A stretch of 64,000 nucleotides of DNA, taken from assembly GCA_023379515.1 (NCBI GenBank), contig JAMCQQ010000201.1:32546-96545 (forward strand), written 5' to 3'. The notes beneath the pieces were generated by a model. It had not been told where the DNA came from. It saw only the letters and a program-made list of their open reading frames with translations, and ran no database searches. Position numbers and translations under genes: made by a program. How positions within the stretch are numbered: position 1 is the stretch's first letter; each line of letters starts with the position of its first letter. Positions 18,184 to 28,881 of this stretch are shown here, one piece after another. This stretch comes from Actinomycetota bacterium (lineage in GTDB: Bacteria; Actinomycetota; Humimicrobiia; Humimicrobiales; Humimicrobiaceae).

Positions 18184-19449
18184 TTAAAATCTGAATTTTC
18201 TTGGAATAATGGTTATTCCTTTTTTTGAAATAGTAAGTCCTCTCCTTAAATCATCCTTTCTGTCATAGCCGATTACTGTATTATCAGGAACATAAATACC
18301 TGTATCTATAATTGCATTTCTAATTGAAACATTTTTGCCAATATAATTGTTTCCCATCAGGAAGGAGTTGCAGATTTTAGTTTTTTCTTCAACAAAAATA
18401 TCATAAGATAGTATTGAATTTTCAATATTGCAGTTACTGATTACACATCCGTTTGCAATTATTGAATTATGAAATTTGGAATTACCATTAACACGCGCAG
18501 ATCTTATGGATGCAACACGTGTAAAAATTTCCCATCTGTCATTAAATAAGTTAATTGAAGGATTTTGTCCCAAAAGATCCATATTTGCTTCATAAAATTC
18601 ATCGATACTGCCTATATCTCTCCAGTAAGGTTTTTCATTTTTACCGGCACCTGGTATGAAATTGTCATTGAAATTATAAACATAAATATTTCTGCCTCTC
18701 TTTAACATCGCAGGTATTACATCAAAACCAAAATCGTGAGAAGAATAATGTTTAGGATCTTCAAGTATTAAATTTTTATTTTTTACTGTTTTTTTATGCT
18801 CATCTATGACAAGTTCTTCAATTAAAACCTGCAGATTAAAAGCATAATTACCCATGGAAGCAAGACAATACTGTTCATTCCCGGGGATAGGAGTCGGTTT
18901 TTCAGGTTTTTCCTCAAAATCAATTAACTGCCATTTCTTATTTATTACCAACACCCCATATTTTTTTGCAGCAACTTCGCATTTGACAGGCAAAGCGGAG
19001 ATTGTAAGATCAGCCTGATTATCAAGATGATAATCATTCATCAAGGAAATATCCATTATATATATGTGGTCGGAACTGAAAATATCTATAATATCAGGTT
19101 TTTCATTCCATGCATAACTTTTATTCTGATTTATAGCATCTGCTGTTCCCAGATACCAGCCGCTTTCACTACCCAGTTTTGGCGGAAGTGTTCTTATGAA
19201 ATTATAGCGGCCGGTTCCAAAAATAGGAGTCCAGCCTTCAAAAACATGTTTTTCAAGTGATCTTGATTCATATTGGGTTAATACATATATTTTTCTTACT
19301 CTTGAATGTATAAGATTACTTAGAACGAAGTCTATTACCCTGTAACTTCCACCAAATGGAACAGCCGGTTTAGCTCTGTCTTTTGTCAGTGGCATAAGCC
19401 TTTGTCCTGCTCCGCCGCTCAATACAAAAGCTACAACTTCAATTCTCAT
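18184..19449 (-). CDS. glgC: Glucose-1-phosphate adenylyltransferase
   Basis: Makes ADP-glucose for glycogen synthesis. Nucleotide-binding start LSGGAGQRLMPLTKDRAKPAVPFGG (the usual first Ala of LAGG is Ser), then YRVIDFVLSN, LGTADAI and the sugar-phosphate region FEEKP; the C-terminal left-handed beta-helix repeats (from about 300) end the protein. 421 residues matches GlgC. ATG 19449 lacks a strong ribosome site. Works with GlgA and GlgB encoded nearby. A 211-base gap separates it from the DJ-1 gene, so it may be a separate unit. Confidence 0.95.
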   Translation of the reverse strand: MRIEVVAFVLSGGAGQRLMPLTKDRAKPAVPFGGSYRVIDFVLSNLIHSRVRKIYVLTQYESRSLEKHVFEGWTPIFGTGRYNFIRTLPPKLGSESGWYLGTADAINQNKSYAWNEKPDIIDIFSSDHIYIMDISLMNDYHLDNQADLTISALPVKCEVAAKKYGVLVINKKWQLIDFEEKPEKPTPIPGNEQYCLASMGNYAFNLQVLIEELVIDEHKKTVKNKNLILEDPKHYSSHDFGFDVIPAMLKRGRNIYVYNFNDNFIPGAGKNEKPYWRDIGSIDEFYEANMDLLGQNPSINLFNDRWEIFTRVASIRSARVNGNSKFHNSIIANGCVISNCNIENSILSYDIFVEEKTKICNSFLMGNNYIGKNVSIRNAIIDTGIYVPDNTVIGYDRKDDLRRGLTISKKGITIIPRKFRF

Positions 19450-19548
19450 TTTATATATTTAATTCTCATAAACAGTTTAATAATTTATCTTCTAATTTAT
19501 ATTTCGATCTTCAATATTATTATAATTTAATTGCTTGACCATGTTCAA

Positions 19549-21828
19549 TCAAAATTTCTTATTTTGCTCATCCGGATCTGAGTTTGAATTAAACATGCTT
19601 ATAAAAGATGAAAAATTTTTAACCAGATTATCTTTTAAAACCTTGTATTTTTTAAAATCAATCCATGGTTTTAAGTAATCCTGCAGAATGTCAACTATTT
19701 TATGAGTCAAAATGATATTATCACTGCAATAATTTAACTTACCGTCTATGATATTTTCAATTATTTCAATTTGTTTTTCCCTGGTCAGATCTTTTAAACT
19801 GTAAAGTGTAAAATCCGGTAATTTCTCAATATAGGTTGTTAAATAATCAAATGTCTTATTATCAATTATTTCATTAAATTCATTTAAAAACTTATCTGAA
19901 TAATTTAACAAACCGGATAAGCTATCACAATCCAATTTCCTTACATAAAATTTTAATGATAATTTATTTCCGGAATAATTTTTATCATATACAGCTATGA
20001 AGTGAACATAATTTTTCCTTAAAGTAATTTTTGAAATTAAGACTGCAATTCCCGATAATATTTTCAGTATTTCATTTTCAAATTTTTCCAACCTGGATAT
20101 CTTTGTTTTAAAAATATACTCATTTAGTTCAATCAGATAATCCTTGTACTGTACTATCTCTGTAGATTTTTCAGATTTATTGTCATATCCCGTTTTATTA
20201 CAAAACATTAAATCTGCTGCCAGATGGGCAGCTATTCTTTTAAAATCATAAATTGATGCCTTAACTTCATTTAAATAAATGGAAGCTCCATTAATATTTT
20301 TGCTAATATTGCTTTCGGCATTTTTTAAAATATTTAAAAACATATTTTCCAGATCTTCACTATAAAAATTTCCGGCAAGTTCAATGGTCCTGCATGCACT
20401 TTTTAATATCTGAATTGGTTCGACTCTGAAAATATCATCAAAAAACCATCCGTCACTTGACTGCATAAGCATAGCCTGCCTTTGCATTTCAAGAAGACTA
20501 AGTAACGAGATTTTACTTACATCATTGCATTCCGTGACTGATTTATTTTTAAAATTAACATCATCGTTATTCACAATGTTTATCTTTAATAAATATTTAT
20601 TTAAAAAATTTTCCACATTTTTGTCGCTTCTGTCATTTATAATAGTTATATAATCAGCCAGTACACTTAAAGCATCCTTGAATTCAGGTTTAATGTATGA
20701 ATTAATTTCCCTTTCGAATATATCATCAATTTTTGTTCTTATTAAATCTATTGCTTCTCTTAATGGTTTTCTCCATTTCTGATTCCAGCCCTTATGATTA
20801 TTATCTCCGGTAGAACAGCCGCAATCTTCCTTCCACCTGCAAATTGAATGCCTGCAGCTCCATGAAGTATTTTCAATAATTTCAACTTCATAAACTGGCG
20901 GAAATTTTTCCAGATATTCTGCGAAAACAGTCATCCTTGCCTTGCTGCTGTTCCTTATAACTTTCAAACAATAAGCAAGAGCCATATCTCCAAATTTTTT
21001 ATGATGGCCATATGTTTCTCCGTCTGTAGCAACAATAACTATTTCAGGCTGCTGCTGATTGTAAGATGGTGCATTTATTAAGGTGTTGGCAAAATTCTCT
21101 CCGTTGCTGAGCAAATCCCCAAATGCCACACCTATTGATATTTCCCTGTCATAAAAAAATATCACAATTTCTCTTCCTGACGGCAATCTGCATAAATAAG
21201 GCAACCTTGTATTAATATTTCCGTTTTTAACTTTTATCCAATTCTGCTCCTTTTTGCTGATATCAGCATCAATCTTTTTAAATCTTAGGCTTTGATCAGG
21301 TGAAAGAATTGTAAATTTTATTTTAAAATCAGCAAGAATTTCCAGGGTTTCATAATCAACTGCAGTCTCTGCAATCCACATTCCTTCAGATTTTCTTTTA
21401 AAATTATCTTCAAAATCTTTTATTGCCCACAATATCTGAAGATACTTGTCCTGCCTGTTTGCAAGAGGCATTATCAGATGATTATATGTTTGAGCAATCG
21501 CGCAGCCATGTCCGGAAAATAATTTTTGACTTTCACTGTCTGCCCTGATTATCTTATCAAACAGATTCAAATTATTTTCCTTAATCCATTCTAAAAGGGT
21601 CGGCCCGAAATTAAAGCTTATCTCTGAATAATTATTTACCACATCCATAACTTCATTTTGATTATTTAAAATGCGGGCGGCAGCATTTGCGCCGTAACAT
21701 TCTGCTGATATTTTTTCATTCCAGTCATGATAAGGATATGCATCATCCTGAATTTCAATTCTTTCCAGCCATGGATTTTTTCTGAAGGGCTGATAAAAAT
21801 GCCCGTGAATACAAATGTATCTTTCCAT
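19549..21828 (-). CDS. GH57-family protein with DUF3536-type C-terminal region
   Basis: Large cytosolic protein of 759 residues. The N-terminus ICIHGHFYQPFRKNPWLE is the GH57 polysaccharide deacetylase-like strand with an HxH start, followed by AETAVDYETLEIL (the Glu region expected to hold the nucleophile) and ATDGETYGHH with a candidate acid Asp. The rest is helical and matches what I recall of the DUF3536 region. GH57 enzymes include amylopullulanases, 4-alpha-glucanotransferases and branching enzymes. Between glgC and glgB, so it probably trims or branches the alpha-glucan; exact activity unknown. Confidence 0.85.
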   Translation of the reverse strand: MERYICIHGHFYQPFRKNPWLERIEIQDDAYPYHDWNEKISAECYGANAAARILNNQNEVMDVVNNYSEISFNFGPTLLEWIKENNLNLFDKIIRADSESQKLFSGHGCAIAQTYNHLIMPLANRQDKYLQILWAIKDFEDNFKRKSEGMWIAETAVDYETLEILADFKIKFTILSPDQSLRFKKIDADISKKEQNWIKVKNGNINTRLPYLCRLPSGREIVIFFYDREISIGVAFGDLLSNGENFANTLINAPSYNQQQPEIVIVATDGETYGHHKKFGDMALAYCLKVIRNSSKARMTVFAEYLEKFPPVYEVEIIENTSWSCRHSICRWKEDCGCSTGDNNHKGWNQKWRKPLREAIDLIRTKIDDIFEREINSYIKPEFKDALSVLADYITIINDRSDKNVENFLNKYLLKINIVNNDDVNFKNKSVTECNDVSKISLLSLLEMQRQAMLMQSSDGWFFDDIFRVEPIQILKSACRTIELAGNFYSEDLENMFLNILKNAESNISKNINGASIYLNEVKASIYDFKRIAAHLAADLMFCNKTGYDNKSEKSTEIVQYKDYLIELNEYIFKTKISRLEKFENEILKILSGIAVLISKITLRKNYVHFIAVYDKNYSGNKLSLKFYVRKLDCDSLSGLLNYSDKFLNEFNEIIDNKTFDYLTTYIEKLPDFTLYSLKDLTREKQIEIIENIIDGKLNYCSDNIILTHKIVDILQDYLKPWIDFKKYKVLKDNLVKNFSSFISMFNSNSDPDEQNKKF

Positions 21829-21914
21829 ATTATTTTATCCTTCTTCCGATTTCATGATGATAAAGAATTATCATGAAAAATTGTAAATATTTTTAAAGCT
21901 TATTTCCTTATTTT

Positions 21915-23858
21915 TTATGATTTTTTAAAAAATAATGCGCTAAGAGGTGGAAGAGTAATTGATATTGAGAAATCCTTTCCATGACTTTTTATTTTTTCAG
22001 AGCATATTTTACCGTAATTACCATGCCCGCTGCCGCCATAAATTTCAGAATCACTGTTAAATATTTCCTTCCATTCACCTGATACAGGCACACCAATCCT
22101 ATAATTATATCGTGGTACCGGAGTAAAATTAAAACATGCAAGAAAATAAGTTATACTGCCTTTTGAAGTTTTATTATCACAGTTAAAATCATCTGCAATT
22201 CTTAAAAAAGATAATACGCTGTTTTTATTATCATTATAATCAATCCATGCAAAACCTTCAGGTTTAAAATCAGTTGCAAATAATGAATGATTATGGGTGT
22301 ACAGATAATTCAAATCTTTTACCAGTAAATATACAGATTTATGCATATTTTCATCCATTAAATGCCAATCAATGCTTAAATTGTGATTCCATTCATTTAT
22401 TTGTGCAAATTCATCTCCCATAAATAACAATTTTTTACCGGGATGTGCAAACATATAGCTAAATAAAAGCCTTAGATTTGCAAATTTCTGCCAACGGTCT
22501 CCAGGCATTTTTTCAAGTAATGATTTTTTGCCATATACCACTTCATCATGTGAAAGAGGCAGCAGAGAATTTTCATCAAAAGCATACCACATTGTAAAAG
22601 TCAGATCATTTTGATGATACTTTCTATATAATGGGTCTTTTGAAAAATAATTTAAAGTATCATGCATCCAGCCCATGTTCCACTTCATTCCAAAACCTAA
22701 TCCTCCTGTATATGTTGGCTTTGTAACCATTGGCCAGGCAGTTGATTCTTCTGCAAATGTTTGTACATCAGGAAATTCTCTGTAAATAACCTCATTTAAT
22801 TTTTTTAAAAAATCAATAGCTTCAAGATTTTCCCTGCCGCCGTATATATTGGGAATCCACTGGCCTTCCTTTCTTGAATAATCAAGATAAAGCATTGAAG
22901 CTACTGCATCAATTCTTATGCCATCAACATGGTACTTATCCAGCCAGAACAGCGCACTGTTTATAAGAAATTCCTTTACTTCATATCGTCCGTAATTAAA
23001 AATCAGACTTTTCCAATCAGGATGATATCCAAGTCTTTTATCAGCATGCTCGTAAAGATGAGTCCCGTCAAATAAAGATAATCCATGTGCATCATTTGGG
23101 AAATGGGACGGCACCCAGTCAAGTATTACACCAATATCATTCTGGTGAAGAAAATCAATGAAAAACATAAAATCCTGCGGGTTTCCATATCTTGAAGTAG
23201 GTGCAAAATACCCGGTTGTCTGATAACCCCATGAGCCATAAAACGGATGTTCCATTACAGGCAGCAGTTCAACATGAGTAAATCCTGTTTTTTTAACATA
23301 ACGCGCAATTTCAAAAGCAAATTCCCTGTAATTTAAAAAATTATCACCGGAATTTCTCTTCCATGAACCCATATGAAGTTCATATATTGAAAACGGTGAA
23401 CTTAAGCTGTTTGCTTCATGCCTTTTATCCATCCACTTTATATCTTTCCATTCATAATCAAGATCCCATAATATTGATGCTGTTTTTGGCGGTATCTCGC
23501 AGTAAAAGGCAAATGGATCGCTCTTATCAAAATAATTCAGCTTGAACCTGGGTTTAATCTTAAATTTATAAAGCGATCCGTTTTCAATATCGGGTACAAA
23601 AGTTTCCCATATGCCTGATTCATCTTTTCTATTTACAAGAGGATTCATACTTTCATCCCAATTGTTAAAATCCCCTGTAACACTTACATTATTGGCATTT
23701 GGAGCCCAAACTGCAAAATAAACCCCCTTTATGTCATTTATCTTTTTAAAATGAGCGCCGAGTTTATTGTATAATTTAAAATGGCTGCCATTTTTAAAAA
23801 GATAAATATCATATTCTGAAAACTGCCTTAATTCTTTATTTTTTTCTGAAATATTCAT
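21915..23858 (-). CDS. glgB: 1,4-alpha-glucan branching enzyme (GH13)
   Basis: Forms alpha-1,6 branches in glycogen. N-terminal CBM48 (about 15-115: GVYFAVWAPNANNVSVTGDFN), then the GH13 barrel: VPSHFP, GIRIDAVASMLYLDYSR with the nucleophile Asp, AEEST with the acid Glu and LSHDEVVYGKKSL with the third Asp. 647 residues, about right for GlgB of this type. ATG 23858 region is divergent from glgA across 180 bases that must hold both promoters. No missing key residue. Confidence 0.96.
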   Translation of the reverse strand: MNISEKNKELRQFSEYDIYLFKNGSHFKLYNKLGAHFKKINDIKGVYFAVWAPNANNVSVTGDFNNWDESMNPLVNRKDESGIWETFVPDIENGSLYKFKIKPRFKLNYFDKSDPFAFYCEIPPKTASILWDLDYEWKDIKWMDKRHEANSLSSPFSIYELHMGSWKRNSGDNFLNYREFAFEIARYVKKTGFTHVELLPVMEHPFYGSWGYQTTGYFAPTSRYGNPQDFMFFIDFLHQNDIGVILDWVPSHFPNDAHGLSLFDGTHLYEHADKRLGYHPDWKSLIFNYGRYEVKEFLINSALFWLDKYHVDGIRIDAVASMLYLDYSRKEGQWIPNIYGGRENLEAIDFLKKLNEVIYREFPDVQTFAEESTAWPMVTKPTYTGGLGFGMKWNMGWMHDTLNYFSKDPLYRKYHQNDLTFTMWYAFDENSLLPLSHDEVVYGKKSLLEKMPGDRWQKFANLRLLFSYMFAHPGKKLLFMGDEFAQINEWNHNLSIDWHLMDENMHKSVYLLVKDLNYLYTHNHSLFATDFKPEGFAWIDYNDNKNSVLSFLRIADDFNCDNKTSKGSITYFLACFNFTPVPRYNYRIGVPVSGEWKEIFNSDSEIYGGSGHGNYGKICSEKIKSHGKDFSISITLPPLSALFFKKS

Positions 23859-24038
23859 ACGCCTTTAAAAAATATGAAATTAATAACCCTTCTGATCAAA
23901 TATTTTGCAATTTGGCATTTAATATAATATATATTAAATATGCGATAAGTTTAATCAACAATATTTTTTATTTTTATTTTACAGGAAATATTTATTATAT
24001 TATTTAAACAATATCTAAATAAGAACAGGAAAAACTTA

Positions 24039-25499
24039 ATGCTAAAAACAGTGATTTGTTCTACAGAAGGTGTGCCATTTGCAAAAACAGGCGGATTGGC
24101 AGATGTAGTCGGGGCTCTGCCCTTTTCGCTTAAAAAATTTGACATGGAAATCATTGTAATACTGCCCGGATATAACTTCACTTTTTCAAAAAATTATAAT
24201 TTTGAAAAAATTGCTCAAAATATTGCAGTAATTATGAATAAGAATTATAAGGAATATTTTGATATCTTTAAAACCAATTATAATGGTATAGATTTTTATT
24301 TTGTAAAAAATGAAAAATTCTTTAATAGAGAATATTTATATGGCACTCCGGAGGGAGATTATGATGATAACAATATAAGATTCGGTTTTTTTTCCAAAGC
24401 CATACTAAAACTATTAAAAATTATAAAATATAAAGCTGATATTATTCATCTGCATGATTATCATGTTGCAATGATATCTGTTTTAATAAATGAAATTAAA
24501 ACAAAAAAAACAGACAGTTTTTTTGATAATTCTCATACAATTTTCACAATACATAATCTTGCCTATCAGGGAATTTATGATAAAAAAACACTTGACTTAC
24601 TGGAAATTGACAAAAAATACTTCAACATCGAAGGTCTTGAATTTTATGGGAAAATCAATTATATGAAAGGTGGAATTGTTTATTCTGAAAAAATAACAAC
24701 TGTAAGTCCTACATATTCCAAAGAGATTCTGACATCAGAGTTTGGCTATGGCCTCGACGGAATACTTAGAACAAGGCAAAAAGATCTTTCCGGTATAATT
24801 AATGGAATTGATTATAACATCTGGAATCCTGAGATGGATAAATTAATCAGAAATAATTATAATTCCAATAACTTTTCAGGGAAGCAAAAATGCAAAAAAT
24901 TTCTGGTAAAGGATCTTTTTAACGCAAATGATATCACAAAACCTGTTTTTGGAATGGTTTCAAGATTATCCAATCAAAAAGGAATCGATCTTTTAATCAA
25001 GGCATTTGATTCTTTAATGCTTGAAGATCTTTATATTATAATTTTAGGCACAGGTGATGAAAAATATTTAACAGTACTTAAAGAATTAAATAAAAAATAT
25101 TCGAAACAATTTTATCTTGATACAGGTTTTTCTGAAAAACTTGCCAGGGAAATTTATTCGGGAGCCGATATTTTCCTTATGCCTTCTTATTATGAACCCT
25201 GCGGACTTGGTCAGCTCATCAGTTTAAAATATGGAACAATACCTGTTGTCAGAGATACAGGAGGACTTAAGGATACGATTATTAATATTGATTCAGAGGC
25301 TGATATTAAAAATGGCGGGCAGGGTTTTAAATTTTCAAACTATGAATTTAAGGAATTGATCAAGGCTGTTAACAGAGCTCTTGGTTTCTATTATAATAAG
25401 AAGCTATGGGAAAAAATAATGAAGAATGGCATGATATGTAATTATTCATGGGACTCTTCAGCAAAAAAATACAGAGAACTTTTTGTAAGTTTGATTTAA
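24039..25499 (+). CDS. glgA: Glycogen synthase (ADP-glucose type, GT5)
   Basis: Elongates alpha-1,4-glucan from ADP-glucose. The N-terminal KTGGLADVVGALP loop binds the nucleotide sugar; MVSRLSNQKGIDLL and the GT-B hallmark PSYYEPCGLGQLISLKYGT with the catalytic Glu, then RDTGGLKDT, are in the C-terminal half. 486 residues is standard. AACAGGAAAAACTTA precedes the ATG, a moderate ribosome site. Divergent from glgB; followed 46 bases later by a histidine kinase on the same strand. Confidence 0.96.
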   Translation: MLKTVICSTEGVPFAKTGGLADVVGALPFSLKKFDMEIIVILPGYNFTFSKNYNFEKIAQNIAVIMNKNYKEYFDIFKTNYNGIDFYFVKNEKFFNREYLYGTPEGDYDDNNIRFGFFSKAILKLLKIIKYKADIIHLHDYHVAMISVLINEIKTKKTDSFFDNSHTIFTIHNLAYQGIYDKKTLDLLEIDKKYFNIEGLEFYGKINYMKGGIVYSEKITTVSPTYSKEILTSEFGYGLDGILRTRQKDLSGIINGIDYNIWNPEMDKLIRNNYNSNNFSGKQKCKKFLVKDLFNANDITKPVFGMVSRLSNQKGIDLLIKAFDSLMLEDLYIIILGTGDEKYLTVLKELNKKYSKQFYLDTGFSEKLAREIYSGADIFLMPSYYEPCGLGQLISLKYGTIPVVRDTGGLKDTIINIDSEADIKNGGQGFKFSNYEFKELIKAVNRALGFYYNKKLWEKIMKNGMICNYSWDSSAKKYRELFVSLI

Positions 25500-25545
25500 T
25501 ATTTAAAACTTAATTAAGATTATAAAAACATAAATTATTTTAAAG

Positions 25546-27378
25546 ATGACAGAAGAGGAAATTATTAAAAAACATGAAGATATTCTGAGAAGATACAATA
25601 TCTTAAATATTATATCTAAAATTGTAGCATCAACCAACGAGCTTGATAAAATATTAAGAATTATGTTAAAAGGGGTCACTTTTGGGGATGGTTTTGGATT
25701 TAACAGAGCATTTTTATTTTTAGCAGATAAAAAATTACATAATCTTAAAGGAAAGCTGGCTATTGGTACTGAAACAGCTCAGGAAGCCTGGAAAATATGG
25801 GCAGAGATACAGCAAAAAAATTATTCTCTGGAAGAATTTATTACAACAGATAAACTGATAGGTGAGGAAGACTCAATTTTAAATAAAAAGTTAAAAAATT
25901 TAATAATACCGGTCAGACATGGAAAAATTATTGAAAAATGTCTCATTGATGGAAATCCTGTAAATGTTAATTTATCATCGGATTATTCTTCTCTGGATAT
26001 TAATAATTTTTCTGATGTTTCTTTTATAGAAAATGAGCTTCTTGAACTTATTAATTATCCAAAATTCTGCTTAATTCCTCTTATCAGCAGAACAAAAAAA
26101 GTAGGAATATTAATTGTTGACAATAAATATAACAGCAGGGAAATAACACAGGAGGATATTACTTTTTTAATGATGCTTGGTCAGTTTGCAGCTTCCTCAA
26201 TAAGAAATACAATTATTTATACAGAGCTAAAACAAAGCCTGAATAATCTTGGCAAGGTAAATTATCGAATAAAATTACTTAAGGAATATAATGAAAATAT
26301 AATCGAGAGTGTCCCCTTAAGCATGTTTGTTGTCAATAATGATTTTATTATTACTGCCTGCAATAAAAATTTTTCAGATATTATGAATTTATCTAAAAAG
26401 AATCTTATTGGAAAAAATATAAGAAATATGAATATAAAGGTAAATGATTTTAATCTTGTTGAAGAAATAGAAAATGTAATGACTGAAAAAAAATTTGAAG
26501 GTTTTTACAAGGTGAAGATGGGTATGAATAATGTTATAAGCGAATCTATCTTTGACCTTCTTCTTGTAGTATTAAAGGATTCAAAAAACAATATAGATGG
26601 TGTAATAGGTATTATTGAAGATGTCACAAAAACTGCAAATCTTGAAAAATTCCTGCAGGAAACAAATAGATTTTCAGAACTTGGAAAAATTTCTGCAACA
26701 GTTGCTCATGAAATTCGTAATCCTCTGATCTCAATTGGAGGTTATGCAAACAGAATAAAAAGAAAATATGAGGAAGAAAAAGAATTTAATATTGATGATG
26801 TTGATGTAATTTTAAATGAAATTAAAAGACTGGAAAGTATTTTAAATGATATTCTGGATTATGCTTCCGATAAAAAAGTTGAGTTTAAGATCATAAATTT
26901 ATGCTCAGTTTTAAAGGAATGTCTTGAGCTTGCTGAAGCGTCTGCGGAACAAAATAATATTAATATTGATTTATCGTCAGTAAAAGATTTCTTAAATAAT
27001 AATAATTTAAATCTTAATGGTTCCTATGATAATTTAAAACAAGCTTTTATTAATTTATTAAACAATGCCATTGAAGCAAGTACTGCTAAGCAAACTGTTC
27101 GTATTGATTCAAAAATTATAAGGGAATTCGAACAGGACTGGATTGAGATAAAGATTAATAATCAGGCTGCGATTCAGAATAAAAATGATCTTTATAATAT
27201 TTTTCTTCCTTTTTACACAACGAAAACTCATGGAACAGGGCTTGGACTTACCATAACAAAAAAAATTATCGAAGAACATTCCGGTAAAATAAATGTTGAA
27301 AGTAATCTCGAAAATGGTACGACCTTCATTATTAAATTGCCGTTAATACAAATAAATGATAATGCTTTAATTCATTAA
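25546..27378 (+). CDS. Sensor histidine kinase with GAF and PAS domains
   Basis: Soluble: no membrane helix is seen in 610 residues. A GAF-like domain spans about 20-230 (GFGFNRAFLFL, KVGILIVDNKY), then a PAS domain about 250-370 (SVPLSMFVVNNDFIITACNKNF), then the HisKA helix with H388 in VAHEIRNPLISIGG, and a HATPase domain with the N box INLLNNAIEAS and the G2 box THGTGLGLTI. The first glycine box (usually DNGxGI) is degenerate, reading NNQAAI, so the ATP lid is altered. A single receiver protein follows 77 bases downstream and is its likely partner. Signal unknown; the place between glgA and galT hints at energy or carbon status. Confidence 0.9.
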   Translation: MTEEEIIKKHEDILRRYNILNIISKIVASTNELDKILRIMLKGVTFGDGFGFNRAFLFLADKKLHNLKGKLAIGTETAQEAWKIWAEIQQKNYSLEEFITTDKLIGEEDSILNKKLKNLIIPVRHGKIIEKCLIDGNPVNVNLSSDYSSLDINNFSDVSFIENELLELINYPKFCLIPLISRTKKVGILIVDNKYNSREITQEDITFLMMLGQFAASSIRNTIIYTELKQSLNNLGKVNYRIKLLKEYNENIIESVPLSMFVVNNDFIITACNKNFSDIMNLSKKNLIGKNIRNMNIKVNDFNLVEEIENVMTEKKFEGFYKVKMGMNNVISESIFDLLLVVLKDSKNNIDGVIGIIEDVTKTANLEKFLQETNRFSELGKISATVAHEIRNPLISIGGYANRIKRKYEEEKEFNIDDVDVILNEIKRLESILNDILDYASDKKVEFKIINLCSVLKECLELAEASAEQNNINIDLSSVKDFLNNNNLNLNGSYDNLKQAFINLLNNAIEASTAKQTVRIDSKIIREFEQDWIEIKINNQAAIQNKNDLYNIFLPFYTTKTHGTGLGLTITKKIIEEHSGKINVESNLENGTTFIIKLPLIQINDNALIH

Positions 27379-27455
27379 ATTTGATATTAATTCTTTTAAT
27401 TATAGAATATATTATTAAATTAGCTTTGATTATTAATTTTTGGAGGTTTTAATTT

Positions 27456-27818
27456 ATGAAGAAAGTACTTGTAGTTGAAGATGAAACAACAATAAGAAAT
27501 TTATATAAGGAAGAACTTATAGATGAAGGTTATGAAGTTATAACTGCTGCAGATGGAGTTGAAGGTTATGAATTATTTAAAAAAGAACAGCCGGATTTAA
27601 TTACCATTGATTTAAAAATGCCGAATATGAATGGAATTGAACTTCTTGATAAAATAAGGAGGGAAGATAAAATTATTCCCATAATAATTTATTCAGCATA
27701 TGGTGAGTTTACGCAAAATTTTTCTACATGGGCTGCTGATGAATATCTGGTAAAATCATCTGATTTAAGTGAATTTAAAGCCAAAGTGAAAGAGCTTATT
27801 TTTGGAAAACAACATTAA
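27456..27818 (+). CDS. Single-domain response regulator (CheY-like receiver)
   Basis: A stand-alone receiver of 120 residues with no output domain. The acidic pocket VVEDE, phosphoacceptor D52 in TIDLKMPNMNG, the switch Ser in IIYSAYG and the conserved Lys in YLVKSS are all present. A strong ribosome site, GGAGG, lies upstream of ATG 27456. It likely receives phosphate from the preceding GAF-PAS kinase and acts by protein contact or as part of a relay. Confidence 0.93.
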   Translation: MKKVLVVEDETTIRNLYKEELIDEGYEVITAADGVEGYELFKKEQPDLITIDLKMPNMNGIELLDKIRREDKIIPIIIYSAYGEFTQNFSTWAADEYLVKSSDLSEFKAKVKELIFGKQH

Positions 27819-27844
27819 TAATTAAATAACTGCAGGAAAATTTT

Positions 27845-28867
27845 ATGCCTGAATTTAGAAGAGATATAATACTTGATGAGTGGGTCATAATTGCTACAGA
27901 AAGAGCAAAAAGACCCGAGATGTTTATAGAAGAAAAGGTAAAAATTGAAAAACCCTCGGGAATGATTTGCCCTTTTGATAAAGGCAATGAAAGTATGACT
28001 CCACCGGAAATATTAAGAATGGATAAAAATGGGGCAATTATCAATTACACCAATCCTGACTGGCAGATAAGAGTTGTACCAAACAAGTTTCCTGCCTTAA
28101 AGCCTTTTGCTGCTCCGGGCTCAGTACTGCATGGAATATACAACGTTATGGATGGATTTGGTTTGCATGAGGTCATTATTAATTCATCAGAGCATATTTT
28201 AAATTTAAGCCAGTTAAGTGAGTACCAGTTAAGTCTTATTGCAGATGTATATATCAGACGGCTTAAGGAAATAAAAAAAGATTCAAGAATTGAAAGTGTA
28301 ATTATAATGTTAAACCAGGGCAGGGATGCCGGAGCTTCAATTGAACATTCTCATTCACAAATTTTTGCACTGCCTTTCAACTCTCCCGTCCTTGAAAAAG
28401 AACTTCGCGGAACTTTAAAATATTACAGGAAATATAAAAGATGCGCAGTTTGTGATATTTTATCCTTTGAATTAAAGGAAAATTTAAGGATAATATTTGA
28501 AAATCAATATTTTGTCATAATGCAGCCATTTGCTTCAAGAAATCCATTTGAAACATGGATTATACCAAAAAGTCATCATCCTAATTTTGAAAACATCAAA
28601 GAAGATATCATTCCTGCTTTTGCCCAGTGCTTAAAAATTATAGTTGATTTCTTTTATAACGACCTGGGCAATCCGTCATTTAACTATTACATTCATACCG
28701 GTCCCTTACATACAAAAACAGATCATCATTATCACTGGCATTTCGAACTTGTTCCAAAACTTTCAATAAAAGCAGGATTTGAAATAGCAACAGGAATAGA
28801 TATATGTGTTGCTACACCTGAAGATACAGCAAAATTCATGAAGGAAAAAATCACAAAAATTCATTAA
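27845..28867 (+). CDS. galT: Galactose-1-phosphate uridylyltransferase
   Basis: Leloir-pathway enzyme of the HIT superfamily, exchanging UMP between UDP-glucose and galactose-1-P; some family members use ADP-sugars, which would fit the glycogen cluster. The active-site pattern EHSHSQIFALP with the HxHxQ nucleophile His is clear, as are VPNKFPAL and a C-terminal HHYHWHFELVPKL. 340 residues is usual. The canonical N-terminal zinc Cys pair is not obvious (only CPF in ICPFDKG). AGGAAAA precedes the ATG. It ends 14 bases from the stop of the opposing rubredoxin gene. Confidence 0.9.
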   Translation: MPEFRRDIILDEWVIIATERAKRPEMFIEEKVKIEKPSGMICPFDKGNESMTPPEILRMDKNGAIINYTNPDWQIRVVPNKFPALKPFAAPGSVLHGIYNVMDGFGLHEVIINSSEHILNLSQLSEYQLSLIADVYIRRLKEIKKDSRIESVIIMLNQGRDAGASIEHSHSQIFALPFNSPVLEKELRGTLKYYRKYKRCAVCDILSFELKENLRIIFENQYFVIMQPFASRNPFETWIIPKSHHPNFENIKEDIIPAFAQCLKIIVDFFYNDLGNPSFNYYIHTGPLHTKTDHHYHWHFELVPKLSIKAGFEIATGIDICVATPEDTAKFMKEKITKIH

Positions 28868-28881
28868 AATTTTTTAATTCT

